From contig NZ_JAFFZW010000004.1 in the NCBI RefSeq assembly GCF_017826695.1, positions 248,001 through 312,000 of the forward strand: DNA of 64,000 nt, read 5' to 3'. The stretch comes from Pseudomonas alliivorans. GTDB lineage: Bacteria; Pseudomonadota; Gammaproteobacteria; Pseudomonadales; Pseudomonadaceae. The number at the start of each line of letters is the position of its first letter. Position 1 is the first letter of the stretch. The position numbers and the translations under genes were made by a program. The notes below the pieces were generated by a model. That model searched no databases. It was not told where the DNA came from and saw only the letters and a program-made list of their open reading frames with translations. Positions 9,901 through 17,930 of this stretch are shown piece by piece.

Positions 9901-11857
9901 GGCCGGTCTGTTGCATTTCAGCCCATCGGCAAGAGCGTTCGCGTTGATTGCCTGGCACCTGCCGGGAACATTCGAAGCCAGAATGATGGACTTGCAGCGC
10001 CGTGCCCGGTCCTGTTCAACGGTTCTCAGGTTGTTCAATCACCCGGATGGCATGATCGAAGTTCGCAGGGAGATGGCGCTGACGCTCGAGTCGTTCGCGA
10101 TGGCCACAGGCCTGACGGTTTCGCCCCAGGTCGTGTCGGAAAGCGCCGAGTACCTTGCGCAGGTTCTGACCCAGGACCGCCCTGTTTTTGAAATCAGCGG
10201 GCATGGCTGGGACATTCTCGGTTCTCTGGAACAGCGTCTGGAGGCCGGCGAGTGTGGAGCGGAACTGGCCGATACGGTGCAGGCAATGGCAAACGACCTT
10301 CGAGCGCAATGGTCGCTCATCGGGCACTGGGTGATGGGCGTCTGTCACGGCTCCAGACAGGAAGCGCTTGCCCACTTTGCGCCGGAAGCGACAGCCTTGC
10401 TGTTACTGCGCTTCGCTGGCAAACCGACGCTACGGGTCAACACGTTTGGTTTGAACGTACAGGTTGACGGTCTTCTGGGAGAGCATCCGACACTCGACGC
10501 GGGTTCCCTTGCATTCTCGCTGGATGATTTCTTCACGCGCCTGCGCACGCACCGTGAGGTGTTCATACCTCGGATGCACCGTTATCAGTCATGGCGCCAA
10601 TCGGTCCTGCATCATGAGCGCGAGGTATTGCGCATCAACGACCTGCAGGCGCGCCCGCTGACCTCCTTCGTTCGCAATCAGCTGATCAACGATGTTTACC
10701 TGCCGCTGATCGCCGACAATCTGGCCAAGCAGATAGGGACCTCCGGAGAGGGCAAGCGCAGTGATTTGATGGGGCTGCTGATGCTCATTTCTCCGCCCGG
10801 TTACGGCAAGACCTCATTGATCGAATACGTTGCATTTCAATTGGGCATGGCGCTGGTCAAGATCAACGGGCCTGCGTTGGGCCATCGCACGAGGTCTCTG
10901 GATCCTGCGCAGGCGGTGGACGGGCCTGCGCGCATGGAGCTTGAAAAACTCAATCTGGCGCTTGAAATGGCCAACAACGTCTGCCTGCTGATCGATGATA
11001 TCCAGCACCTTTCACCCGAGTTTCTTCAGAAATTCATTTCGTTGTGTGATGGTTCCCGGCGCATCGAAAGCGTCTGGAAAGGTCAGACCCGAACCTGTGA
11101 CCTGCGTGGCAAGAAGTTTTGCATCGTAATGGCGGGTAACCCTTACACGGAATCGGGCGAGCTGTTCAGGATCCCCGATATGCTGGTCAACCGCGCCGAT
11201 GTCTACAACCTCGGTGAGGTATCGGGCGGCAACGAAAACACTTTTGCCTTGAGTTATCTCGAAAACTGTATGACTTCCAATCCGGTCCTGGCCCCTCTGG
11301 CCAATCGAGATATGCAGGACTTTTACCTGTTGGCCGGGAATGCCCAGGGAAAGGCATTCAGCACCGGCGATCTGAGCCATGAGTACAGTGGTGCAGAAAT
11401 CACCGAACTGACTGAAACAATCCGCCGCCTGATGACGATCCGGGAGGTGTTGTTGCGCGTCAACGCGGCTTACATCGACAGTGCCTCTCAAGCGGATGAG
11501 TACCGAACAGAACCACCGTTTCGTCTTCAGGGCAGTTATCGCAACATGAACAGGCTGGCGGAGAAAGTATCGGCGGTCATGAACGATGCCGAGATCAACC
11601 AGTTGGTTTCAGATCATTACCGTGGCGAGTCACAACTGCTCACCCAGGGTGCCGAGGAAAACCTTCTCAAGCTGAACGAGCTGTGCGGACGGCTGACCGA
11701 AGAGCAATTCACTCGCTGGGAAGCGATCAAGCAGGCGTTCGTTCGCAAGCAGCGCATGGGAGGTGATGACAAGGATGTCGGCAACCGAATCGTCGCCCAG
11801 CTCAGCGATGCCGTTGAAGGCATCCGGGCCATTGCCGATCAGGGGCGCTGCGCTTAG
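6920..11857 (+). CDS. Giant AAA ATPase (annotated in relatives as 'DNA repair ATPase')
   Basis: A 1645-residue protein. The C-terminal third carries an AAA module: Walker A ISPPGYGKTSL around residue 1290 and Walker B CLLIDDIQ around residue 1355, followed by sensor-like segments. The first ~480 residues are rich in beta strands and could be a propeller-like domain; residues about 500-900 are coiled coil; residues 900-1280 are mixed. No nuclease or helicase motif is visible, so the common 'DNA repair' label is not supported by the sequence. Its fixed position behind PspA, YqiJ and flotillin genes suggests an ATP-driven remodeller of membrane-bound flotillin/PspA assemblies. This is inference. 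The stop overlaps the convergent DUF1513 gene by 4 bases. Confidence 0.8.
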   Translation: MSQDQLENPTQEASNTAVTESGAYEVLLKRLQEQGNSLSRQVDTLNAQRLEEFGCSSMEVLGRARLRTENNCIPRGIVRVGPDLLFGYNVSLGLNVAARTEDVFALFRLSEGEQGYETHSVDPDGTWLADPVFRKDFEELYTYYRDARLLELSVSENRLLAIFQFGERLTDIRVFRWAMSASGNEVRYLDNRGERDIVNVPPYDFEWTQAGREMIVNDQMPRIVILDSIHIHLDNGELIVRGASPSEAGLELYREGLAEKNQSLPDLQVAFARLGNLILLSVRPYKEEQCRYLVCNLKTLALTRIDAIGLACQRLPDDHGIVFPGGLYLQSGEHRLFESAMQGMLFKRLLRSPNGEDFLYIFHDAVEGRSALFTYNTIRRQLLTPVFGHGHAHLEDGRMVIFSAEVEPARNHPVQVWQTPFFTEDHATGQPSSHSFLGRIGNAELVRGISDLYDLARESLAASATATRFSALARQVALMFDKYHWLIHESTASLAATLRSIADTGSSIADEFEKVEHLRAHSTRLMQEARQRHVSLASQLRLSRCEDIQGFVDRLDSITGLRGHLVTLKEQRYIDLPAIEEMEQSLLAEFGRTAGDAADFMCQAEALLPYSLQLDELDRQVQAASSVFELEPPLESLARMATALDLLSGLASSLGIEDATQRTGIIESISNVYARMNQSMAHAGARRRALVSFESTAQFAAQFQLIGQSLTHALSLADSPQACDEQLAKLLIQLDELESRFGEHESFLNDVMGKRDEVLEAFEQHRQTLINARQRQAQGLYEAASRILDSLPRRLSGCLDIDRLNSFFSTDPQVLKLRELSDRLRTLEDSVKSDDIEARLKAARDQAVRGQRDKADLFDASGKLLKLGARHLFSINTQALDLTLLPRDGHLWLHITGTDFYERLEDEVIESFRSCFQASLESESDSVYRSEYLAGEVLEAAAQSGIDLSQMTFEQLQHHVRQFCTPLYKQGYVKGVHDHDAALILQQVMPCMAAAGLLHFSPSARAFALIAWHLPGTFEARMMDLQRRARSCSTVLRLFNHPDGMIEVRREMALTLESFAMATGLTVSPQVVSESAEYLAQVLTQDRPVFEISGHGWDILGSLEQRLEAGECGAELADTVQAMANDLRAQWSLIGHWVMGVCHGSRQEALAHFAPEATALLLLRFAGKPTLRVNTFGLNVQVDGLLGEHPTLDAGSLAFSLDDFFTRLRTHREVFIPRMHRYQSWRQSVLHHEREVLRINDLQARPLTSFVRNQLINDVYLPLIADNLAKQIGTSGEGKRSDLMGLLMLISPPGYGKTSLIEYVAFQLGMALVKINGPALGHRTRSLDPAQAVDGPARMELEKLNLALEMANNVCLLIDDIQHLSPEFLQKFISLCDGSRRIESVWKGQTRTCDLRGKKFCIVMAGNPYTESGELFRIPDMLVNRADVYNLGEVSGGNENTFALSYLENCMTSNPVLAPLANRDMQDFYLLAGNAQGKAFSTGDLSHEYSGAEITELTETIRRLMTIREVLLRVNAAYIDSASQADEYRTEPPFRLQGSYRNMNRLAEKVSAVMNDAEINQLVSDHYRGESQLLTQGAEENLLKLNELCGRLTEEQFTRWEAIKQAFVRKQRMGGDDKDVGNRIVAQLSDAVEGIRAIADQGRCA

Positions 11858-12951
11858 ACCAGGTGCAAATGGTTGTCCCAGAAACCGGTTGGCAGGTCCA
11901 GTGGCTTGGCCAGCAGTTCCGCTGTGCGGCAATCGTAGAAGCGGCAGCGGCCCTGGCCTGAGGTCACGACAAAGCCGTCAGCCACAGCACCGACGCCGGC
12001 ACAGTCGGGCAACGGCGCGTCGAGCTTCACGGCGCCGCTGTCCAGGTCCCAGATAAAGAACCGATTGCCTCTAGGCGCGGTGAGTGCGACCAGACGCAGG
12101 TCGCTGTGTAACGCGACGCTGGCGGTGTAGTGATTCATGGCGCGCAGTTGCTCTTCTGCGACCGGAAATGGCTGGAACGGCTGTCCTGGGCGCTTGATAG
12201 CCAGCAGTTCGGACAACTCGTGTGAGTCCCCCATGAATTGCTGTCCGGAAACAATGGTGCCGTCGCTGGCGATACCCATGTGTCGCACGCTGTTCATCTG
12301 CTGAGCGAGGGTTTCCTTGCTCAGCAGTGTGCCGTCGCGCTGCATGATCACAAGACTGGGTTGCATTGCATTGAGGTTCATCTCGACGCGGCTTTCCGCT
12401 TCGGTACGAATGCCACCATTGGCGACCACGAGGGTTTCGCCGTCCGGCATCCATGACACCTGATGCGGACCGATCCCGTGAGTGGGGATCTCTGCCGAAT
12501 GCACCAGTCGTTCATCGACGAATCGATACACCCCCAACAGCCCGCGACCCGGATCGCGGGTATCGTTTTCGGTGGCGTATAACCATTCACCGTCGCGGTG
12601 GATGACAGCATGTCCATAGAAATGCCGATCAGGTCGAGAGGTGATGGTCTGCAGCAGGCTCCCGTCGCGCAGGTCGAGCAGGTAGCTTTCGGTACCCGGT
12701 CGACGGGCAATGAACACCGCCAACGGCAGGGAAGGGTGATTGATGATGTCGTGGCAGCGCTGGCCGACCTGAGTGGCGAACACCTGCGTACCGTCCAGTC
12801 GATAACCGACGGCGAAATGCCGGCCTTCTGCATCGTCACGGGCAGACAACAGCAGCGGCCCCTGATCCTTCTGCTTGAACAGGGTCCAACCACCAAGCGT
12901 AAAAGCGCTGAGCAACAGACTGCCAACGGCCAGGACCTGACGTCGGAACAT
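11854..12951 (-). CDS. DUF1513 protein with Tat-like signal, iron-linked cluster
   Basis: A 365-residue exported protein. The N-terminus MFRRQVLAVGSLLLSAF has the arginine pair of a Tat signal and a hydrophobic core. The rest is repetitive beta-rich sequence consistent with a beta propeller (DUF1513), with motifs such as YGHAVIHRDGEWLY and GIGPHQVSWMPDGETL. It is the last gene of the imelysin - DUF1111 - imelysin - DUF1513 series seen in Pseudomonas and lies 16 bases after the imelysin gene. The ATG at 12951 is preferred over the GTG at 12954 because AGGA lies 7 bases upstream of it. Its biochemical role is not established; the context points to periplasmic iron handling. Confidence 0.85.
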   Translation of the reverse strand: MFRRQVLAVGSLLLSAFTLGGWTLFKQKDQGPLLLSARDDAEGRHFAVGYRLDGTQVFATQVGQRCHDIINHPSLPLAVFIARRPGTESYLLDLRDGSLLQTITSRPDRHFYGHAVIHRDGEWLYATENDTRDPGRGLLGVYRFVDERLVHSAEIPTHGIGPHQVSWMPDGETLVVANGGIRTEAESRVEMNLNAMQPSLVIMQRDGTLLSKETLAQQMNSVRHMGIASDGTIVSGQQFMGDSHELSELLAIKRPGQPFQPFPVAEEQLRAMNHYTASVALHSDLRLVALTAPRGNRFFIWDLDSGAVKLDAPLPDCAGVGAVADGFVVTSGQGRCRFYDCRTAELLAKPLDLPTGFWDNHLHLV

Positions 12952-12967
12952 CACTTTATCCTCTCAA

Positions 12968-14032
12968 TCAATCGCCGTCGTTGGCGTTGAAACCCAACTG
13001 AATGCCCAACGCCTTGGCCAGTTCGCCTTCGTGCAGACGATGGACCACGTTCAGGCTGTCGTAGAACGCATTGAGTTGCTGGCGTCCGGCTTCGGTCGCC
13101 AGCAAGTCAGCCAGTGGCGGCTTGAGTTCTGTCAGCAATTTGCGGCTGGCAGCGTAAGCCGCATCGATTTTGTCAGCCAGCGGTTTCTGCTCGGCGGGCA
13201 ACAGGCTGCGCAGGCCTTTATTGTCGACCCCAGCCCACACGGCTTCGGCGCTCGCCAGACTGGCTTCAAGGCTGCTGAGCGACGCTTTACTGCGCCATGC
13301 ATCGGCCTGGAATGGCTGCGGCTGGCCCTTGCTTTGACGACCCAGTGGCGTACCGAGCTTTTTCTTCAGGCTGTCCAGCGCCGTCACCTGGACCCGCAGC
13401 AGTTCGGCAATGGCTTCATGAGAGTCGGCGTAACGCTGATTCGGGAACTTGCTGAGCTGCGCAAGCATGCCGTCGTTGCTGTTCCAGCGGCTGAGAATTT
13501 CTTCAGCCAGGGTTTTCTGACGATCACCAATGGCCATCAGCAGTGGGCAGTAACGGGCCTTCTGTTCGGCGTTGGCCATGTCGATTTCAGCGTCGAACAG
13601 AATGTATTCGTAAGCGGACAAGCCCTGGACCACAACACTGGCCTTGGACAGCTCTTCGGCATTGATCTGCGGCTGGGCGGTGACCAGTTGCTCGACCTGA
13701 CGTCCGACCAGATTCTTCTTGTCCGGCCAGAACTGCACCTGCCATGCGCGATTGCCCTCGGCCAGCGGGCCAATCAGCAACGGTTGCAATTCAGCCCAGG
13801 TTTTCTGCGCCTTAAGGAAATCGGCACGTGCCGTTGCCAGATCAGTCTTGCCCTGACAGAACGCCAGTGCACTGCTTGCCAATTGACGGTCGGCATCCAC
13901 CCAGCGGCTGTAGGTCGGCAGAATCACCTGTTTGGCAATGGCGGCAGACGTGACGGCCTGAGGGTCGGATGGCGAACAGGCACCCAAGGCGAGCGCCGCA
14001 AGGCTGGTCAGCAACAACTTGGGTCGGAACAT
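12968..14032 (-). CDS. Imelysin-family lipoprotein (second imelysin of the cluster)
   Basis: A 354-residue, mainly helical protein with a lipoprotein signal ending in LALGAC (Cys at about residue 19). Imelysins are periplasmic or outer-membrane proteins of two helical bundles and are usually iron-regulated. This copy has GLSAYEYILFD where the family normally has GxHxxE, so the histidine of the motif is missing; the other imelysin at 21219-22577 keeps it. It lies 31 bases downstream of the di-haem protein gene and just upstream of the DUF1513 gene, in one operon. The likely role is binding iron or a ligand with the DUF1111 partner; proteolysis is not supported. Confidence 0.85.
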   Translation of the reverse strand: MFRPKLLLTSLAALALGACSPSDPQAVTSAAIAKQVILPTYSRWVDADRQLASSALAFCQGKTDLATARADFLKAQKTWAELQPLLIGPLAEGNRAWQVQFWPDKKNLVGRQVEQLVTAQPQINAEELSKASVVVQGLSAYEYILFDAEIDMANAEQKARYCPLLMAIGDRQKTLAEEILSRWNSNDGMLAQLSKFPNQRYADSHEAIAELLRVQVTALDSLKKKLGTPLGRQSKGQPQPFQADAWRSKASLSSLEASLASAEAVWAGVDNKGLRSLLPAEQKPLADKIDAAYAASRKLLTELKPPLADLLATEAGRQQLNAFYDSLNVVHRLHEGELAKALGIQLGFNANDGD

Positions 14033-14063
14033 GTCCGGCTCCTTATGCGTGAAAAGAGAAAAG

Positions 14064-15491
14064 TCACAATGAATTCAGAAAGGCCAACAACGCTTTGCGC
14101 TGTTCGGCGTTGAACGCCAATACCTGTCGCTGTGCCGCCTGGGCTTCGCCGCCGTGCCAGAGTATCGCCTCCATGGCGTTGCGGGCGCGACCGTCGTGCA
14201 GCATTTGCGTATGGCCGTTGACCGCAGCGGTCAGGCCGAGCCCCCAGAGTGGCGGGGTGCGCCACTCGCGGCCAGTCGCCTGAAACTCGGTGCGATTATC
14301 GGCAAGTCCGTCGCCCATGTCATGCAGCAGCAGGTCGGTATAGGGCCGAATCTCCTGGTTGGCGAGTTCAGGCTCGGCGGCGTCTGCCCGAGTCTTGAAA
14401 GACGGAACATGGCACTGTTGGCAGCCTGCCTGGAAAAACAGACTCTTGCCCGCCAGGGCTTGCGGGTCGTCCACGTTACGCCGCGCCGGAACACCAAGAT
14501 TACGCGTGTAGAACTCGACCAGACGCAAAATGTTATCGCTGACTTCTGGCTCGCCGTCCGGACCATTACCGTTCGGTGCCGCCAGACAATCGGTCTGGGC
14601 AGGCGTGCAATCGTCGAAACGGCGCAGACTGGTGGTCAGCCCCATGTCACCAGAGAACGCGTGCACATTCTGCTGATTGAGGTTGGGTTGTCCGGCTTTC
14701 CAGCCAAAACGCCCCATGACGACTGTTTGCTGCGCGTCGTCCCAGACCCAGTTGGCCCGCCCCGAAATGCCGTCGCCATTCTTGTCGTCAGGGTCGGCGT
14801 TGGCGAGAACGGCCTCATCAGGAATCGCCTCCAGCAAACCTAGGCCGATCATGGGCGGCGCAATTCTTGCCGAAACATGGGTGTCGGGGTGCATGGGGCC
14901 GTAGCCCAATTGGGTGATACGCAAGGTTGGCTGGCGCAACTCGACCGCGGTGCCGTCCCGAAACTTGACCGTGAGCGCATCGTATTCCACGCGAACCTTG
15001 CCTTCCGGCATGACGCCCGGGTTTGCCATGTCTTGCAGTTGCCCGCCGTAGTTCGGTTCGGGCAGCACGCCATTGCGCTGTATCAGGTCGGCAAAGGCAG
15101 GATCGTCAGGAATCGACAGCCTGACCAGCATCGACACGGCATTGTTGTCTCCTGCTTCAGGCGGGTGGCCTCGACCATCCTTGATGTGGCAGTTCTGACA
15201 CGCATTGGTATTGAACAACGGCCCCAGTCCGTCACGGGCCGTGGTGGTCGAAGGCGCAATGACCCAAGGGCTGCGAAAGAAACTGTTGCCCACGCTGAAA
15301 TCCAGACGACGTACCGGCGACAGATTGGCCGACGGTAGTGAAAACGCATTCTGGTCACTCTTTTTGACGGTAGCACTGCCGCCCGACAACGCCTCGCCCG
15401 GTTCGGCGTGCGTGAAACGCGGGGCGTCATCGCACGCGCTCACGACCAGAGTCGTGAGCAGCGCAAGAGACAGATGAAGCCGCGTAGTCAT
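14064..15491 (-). CDS. Di-haem cytochrome-like lipoprotein, DUF1111 ('thiol oxidoreductase')
   Basis: A 475-residue exported protein with a lipobox LVVSAC and two CxxCH haem-binding motifs, CQNCH (about residue 95) and CQQCH (about residue 360). This is the DUF1111 family, related to MauG/CcpA-type di-haem proteins. It lies upstream of imelysin and DUF1513 genes, as in other pseudomonads. The start at 15491 is chosen because GGGA sits 6-7 bases before it; an in-frame ATG at 15497 adds two residues. It probably performs redox chemistry on iron or its ligands in the periplasm. The cluster is normally preceded directly by the first imelysin gene, but here a T6SS module intervenes. Confidence 0.87.
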   Translation of the reverse strand: MTTRLHLSLALLTTLVVSACDDAPRFTHAEPGEALSGGSATVKKSDQNAFSLPSANLSPVRRLDFSVGNSFFRSPWVIAPSTTTARDGLGPLFNTNACQNCHIKDGRGHPPEAGDNNAVSMLVRLSIPDDPAFADLIQRNGVLPEPNYGGQLQDMANPGVMPEGKVRVEYDALTVKFRDGTAVELRQPTLRITQLGYGPMHPDTHVSARIAPPMIGLGLLEAIPDEAVLANADPDDKNGDGISGRANWVWDDAQQTVVMGRFGWKAGQPNLNQQNVHAFSGDMGLTTSLRRFDDCTPAQTDCLAAPNGNGPDGEPEVSDNILRLVEFYTRNLGVPARRNVDDPQALAGKSLFFQAGCQQCHVPSFKTRADAAEPELANQEIRPYTDLLLHDMGDGLADNRTEFQATGREWRTPPLWGLGLTAAVNGHTQMLHDGRARNAMEAILWHGGEAQAAQRQVLAFNAEQRKALLAFLNSL

Positions 15492-15594
15492 ACACATCCC
15501 GAAAAGAGGTGAAAATCAGGGCGTGCAAGCTTATCAGCCTCGTGCAGTTTGAATAAGAGGGATTATCGTTTGCTGTTGCTGGGGCAACGTGTTG

Positions 15595-16671
15595 TTACGA
15601 ATTCTCGGATTCAGTGATTGAGCGTGATTGTTCTTCAGTTCTCGGTTGCGCACTGAAATGATCGAACACCGTCAGCCCTCTGCGCAGTGTCTTGCGCACG
15701 GCCTCGCTCTGTTCAATCAGTTCAGTGCTGGGGTGTTGCCATTGCTCGGGCGGTAAGGGCTTTGACCAGTCGAGCACGGCTTTGGGAAAGGCTTTCTTCG
15801 GCAGGCGTTCGACCCAGGCGGCGATGCGGCAGGGCAGGGTCCAGCCGCTGCAGAACTGGATGAGCAGAAAGCCGAACAGGTAACGGATGTACCAGTGATC
15901 GTAGCGGTAGCCCTTGCGGCACATGTGGAAGAACTCCACCGTGCCTTCCTCCATGTTCTCGCCCATCATCGGCTGCGGCAGTGCAGTGGGGCCTTCTTCC
16001 ATGTAGGCGCGAATCGCCTCCCACTCACCAACCGCCATACCCAGTGTATAGCTGGGCACGGTCAGCCAGACGACCTGCCCGTCTGACGCATCCCGCAAAC
16101 CGATCATCAGGGCAAACTTCTGTTGAGTGCCGTATTGGGTGGGGACTACGCTGCTGCTGACGCAGGCAATGACGTTTTCCCATGGGACGAAGCGCGGCGG
16201 TTCGCCACGTTTGGCGACGTAGGCGACTTCGCGGCGCTGGCGGTTGAAGCGGGTGGGTGGGACTCTGGAGTGGGGGTAGACAGCGTGGACGAAGCAGCAG
16301 AAATACATGAGTGCCAAACCACCCGCGAACCCCCAGAGATAATAATTTGGCAGAAGCAAAGTCACAAAGACTTCAAAAACAGGAGCTCCATATCTGAAAT
16401 GATCATCAATCCCCAACCCTATGGAGGCAAGTATAAAAAAAATAACAATAAACATGACGGAGCCAATGCTAACGCGTACTGCAAACTCTACTGTTGCGCA
16501 GCTCAGTCCAAAGTCCATATAAACTTCATTGGCATACTGATGAAGACTGCGTGAGCTAAAGGCTGCAACCCCAGTTGGTACTGGTCGTGGTGCAAGGTAG
16601 AAAACCTCAGTGCCAGATCCGGTTTCCGTATCCCCGGCTCTTGGTGAACGTTCGTATTTGTCAGAAGTCAT
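15595..16671 (-). CDS. DUF6708-type membrane protein, putative partner/immunity of the T6SS effector
   Basis: A 358-residue protein with two strong hydrophobic segments in the first half (about residues 65-90 and 105-130) and a third further on (about 265-285). The pattern, including the RFNRQRREVAYV segment after the second helix, fits DUF6708, commonly found next to VasX/BTH_I2691-type T6SS effectors. The gene overlaps the effector stop by 11 bases, so the two are translationally linked. An inner-membrane immunity protein against a pore-forming effector is the simplest reading; this is inference from position and topology. Confidence 0.72.
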   Translation of the reverse strand: MTSDKYERSPRAGDTETGSGTEVFYLAPRPVPTGVAAFSSRSLHQYANEVYMDFGLSCATVEFAVRVSIGSVMFIVIFFILASIGLGIDDHFRYGAPVFEVFVTLLLPNYYLWGFAGGLALMYFCCFVHAVYPHSRVPPTRFNRQRREVAYVAKRGEPPRFVPWENVIACVSSSVVPTQYGTQQKFALMIGLRDASDGQVVWLTVPSYTLGMAVGEWEAIRAYMEEGPTALPQPMMGENMEEGTVEFFHMCRKGYRYDHWYIRYLFGFLLIQFCSGWTLPCRIAAWVERLPKKAFPKAVLDWSKPLPPEQWQHPSTELIEQSEAVRKTLRRGLTVFDHFSAQPRTEEQSRSITESENS

Positions 16672-17930
16672 CCAAATGTTCTCTTGTGATCTGTGTGGCC
16701 GGGAGTTGTATATTTTCCGCAGGTTTCTCGACCGATGCGCCGACAGGTTTGTTCACGGTGTCCATGCCAAGGGGAATGCGGTAAATGAGGTACCCCTGAT
16801 CGGCTTTTAGATAAGTCGTCACCAACGCTGGCTTGACTGCCACGCTTAGGAGCAGCAGGGCGTGATGCCCTTGCCAACTATTGGGAATCTCAAGTGCTAG
16901 GGTTAAGGGAGATGCGGCGACTACCGAGAGTCCTTGGCATAGGGCCTCGCTGACATCCTGTTGATCGGATGCTTTCCGCAACTGCGCCGACCAGCGTAAG
17001 GACGTGTCGTCGAAGCTGGTGCGGGTCAGGCCGGGCATTACCAAGTGCAGGCTGCGCACAGGTTCGCCATCGATCTCGCGATGGATCATGCCCTTGTCGA
17101 GCACGGTGGGACGCAAGTTGGTTTCAGCGAGCTTTTGCGCGTGACTAGGCCAATCCCAGCCCTCCGGTTCATTGCCCCAAAGACAACCGAGTAACCAGCG
17201 CTGTTGGTCATCCAGATTGAAGTAGTTGTAAAGCGATTCCCCGCCCAATTGCAGTGCGGTGGAGATAAGCCCCCAAGGTGTCATGCGAATCCAACACCGC
17301 AGGAAACGTGCGCCTCGTGTTGCCCAGGCTAGGCTGGCGACCAACTTTCGCTCGGCCAAAGGTGCTGCTCTGACTTCTCGAAGAAGGCCATATAGTTCAA
17401 TCATGGCGTGGCCAGTTAATATCGAGTTAACCGCGGTAGATCCGAGATCGCCCGCCAGTGCCATACCGGCACCGAACTTTTCACCCGTTGTGCCAAGGTC
17501 CAGCGCAGTGGTCCATTTTTCCCAGTTGTTCAATGTTGTGCCTACGGCACTCAAGAGGCTGAGTGGCGCAATGAAAGCACCCAAGCCCAAGCTTAGTTTC
17601 CCCAGCCGGACCGCAAATAATCCCCCCGACGTTCCTGCAGGGTTGCGTGCCAGACCCTGTAATACGTTGTCGACCAAAGCGATTTGAACTGATTGGTAAA
17701 CTGAAATCGCTGCTGCTATGGGGGCTAGTAAAGCTCCCAATACTATCGTCAGCTCTCTGATAGACTTCACCCCCTCCGACGTCCTCCAAACATCCAAAGC
17801 CTCCCCCAAATTCCCAATCTGCAACGTCATCGCCAGCATCGGAAACAAGCTGCCTTTGAATGCGCTCCCGACTGCTCCTGGAGTTCCATACCCCCTTATC
17901 GGGCCAGCCCGCAAACGCGCGATCTCGTCT
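16661..17930 (-). pseudogene. C-terminal part of the frameshifted VasX/BTH_I2691-like T6SS effector
   Basis: About 420 residues in the -1 frame relative to the upstream gene. The frame opens with DEIARLRAGPIRGYGTPG and continues with two or three hydrophobic stretches (for example LGALLAPIAAAISVYQSV and LGLGAFIAPLSLLSAVG) that resemble the C-terminal pore-forming part of VasX-like effectors. Without the frameshift at about 17929 it would be fused to the 747-residue N-terminal part, giving about 1160 residues, the usual size of the family. A TTG at 17914 is the only plausible separate start and has no convincing ribosome site, so independent translation is doubtful. Confidence 0.75.
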
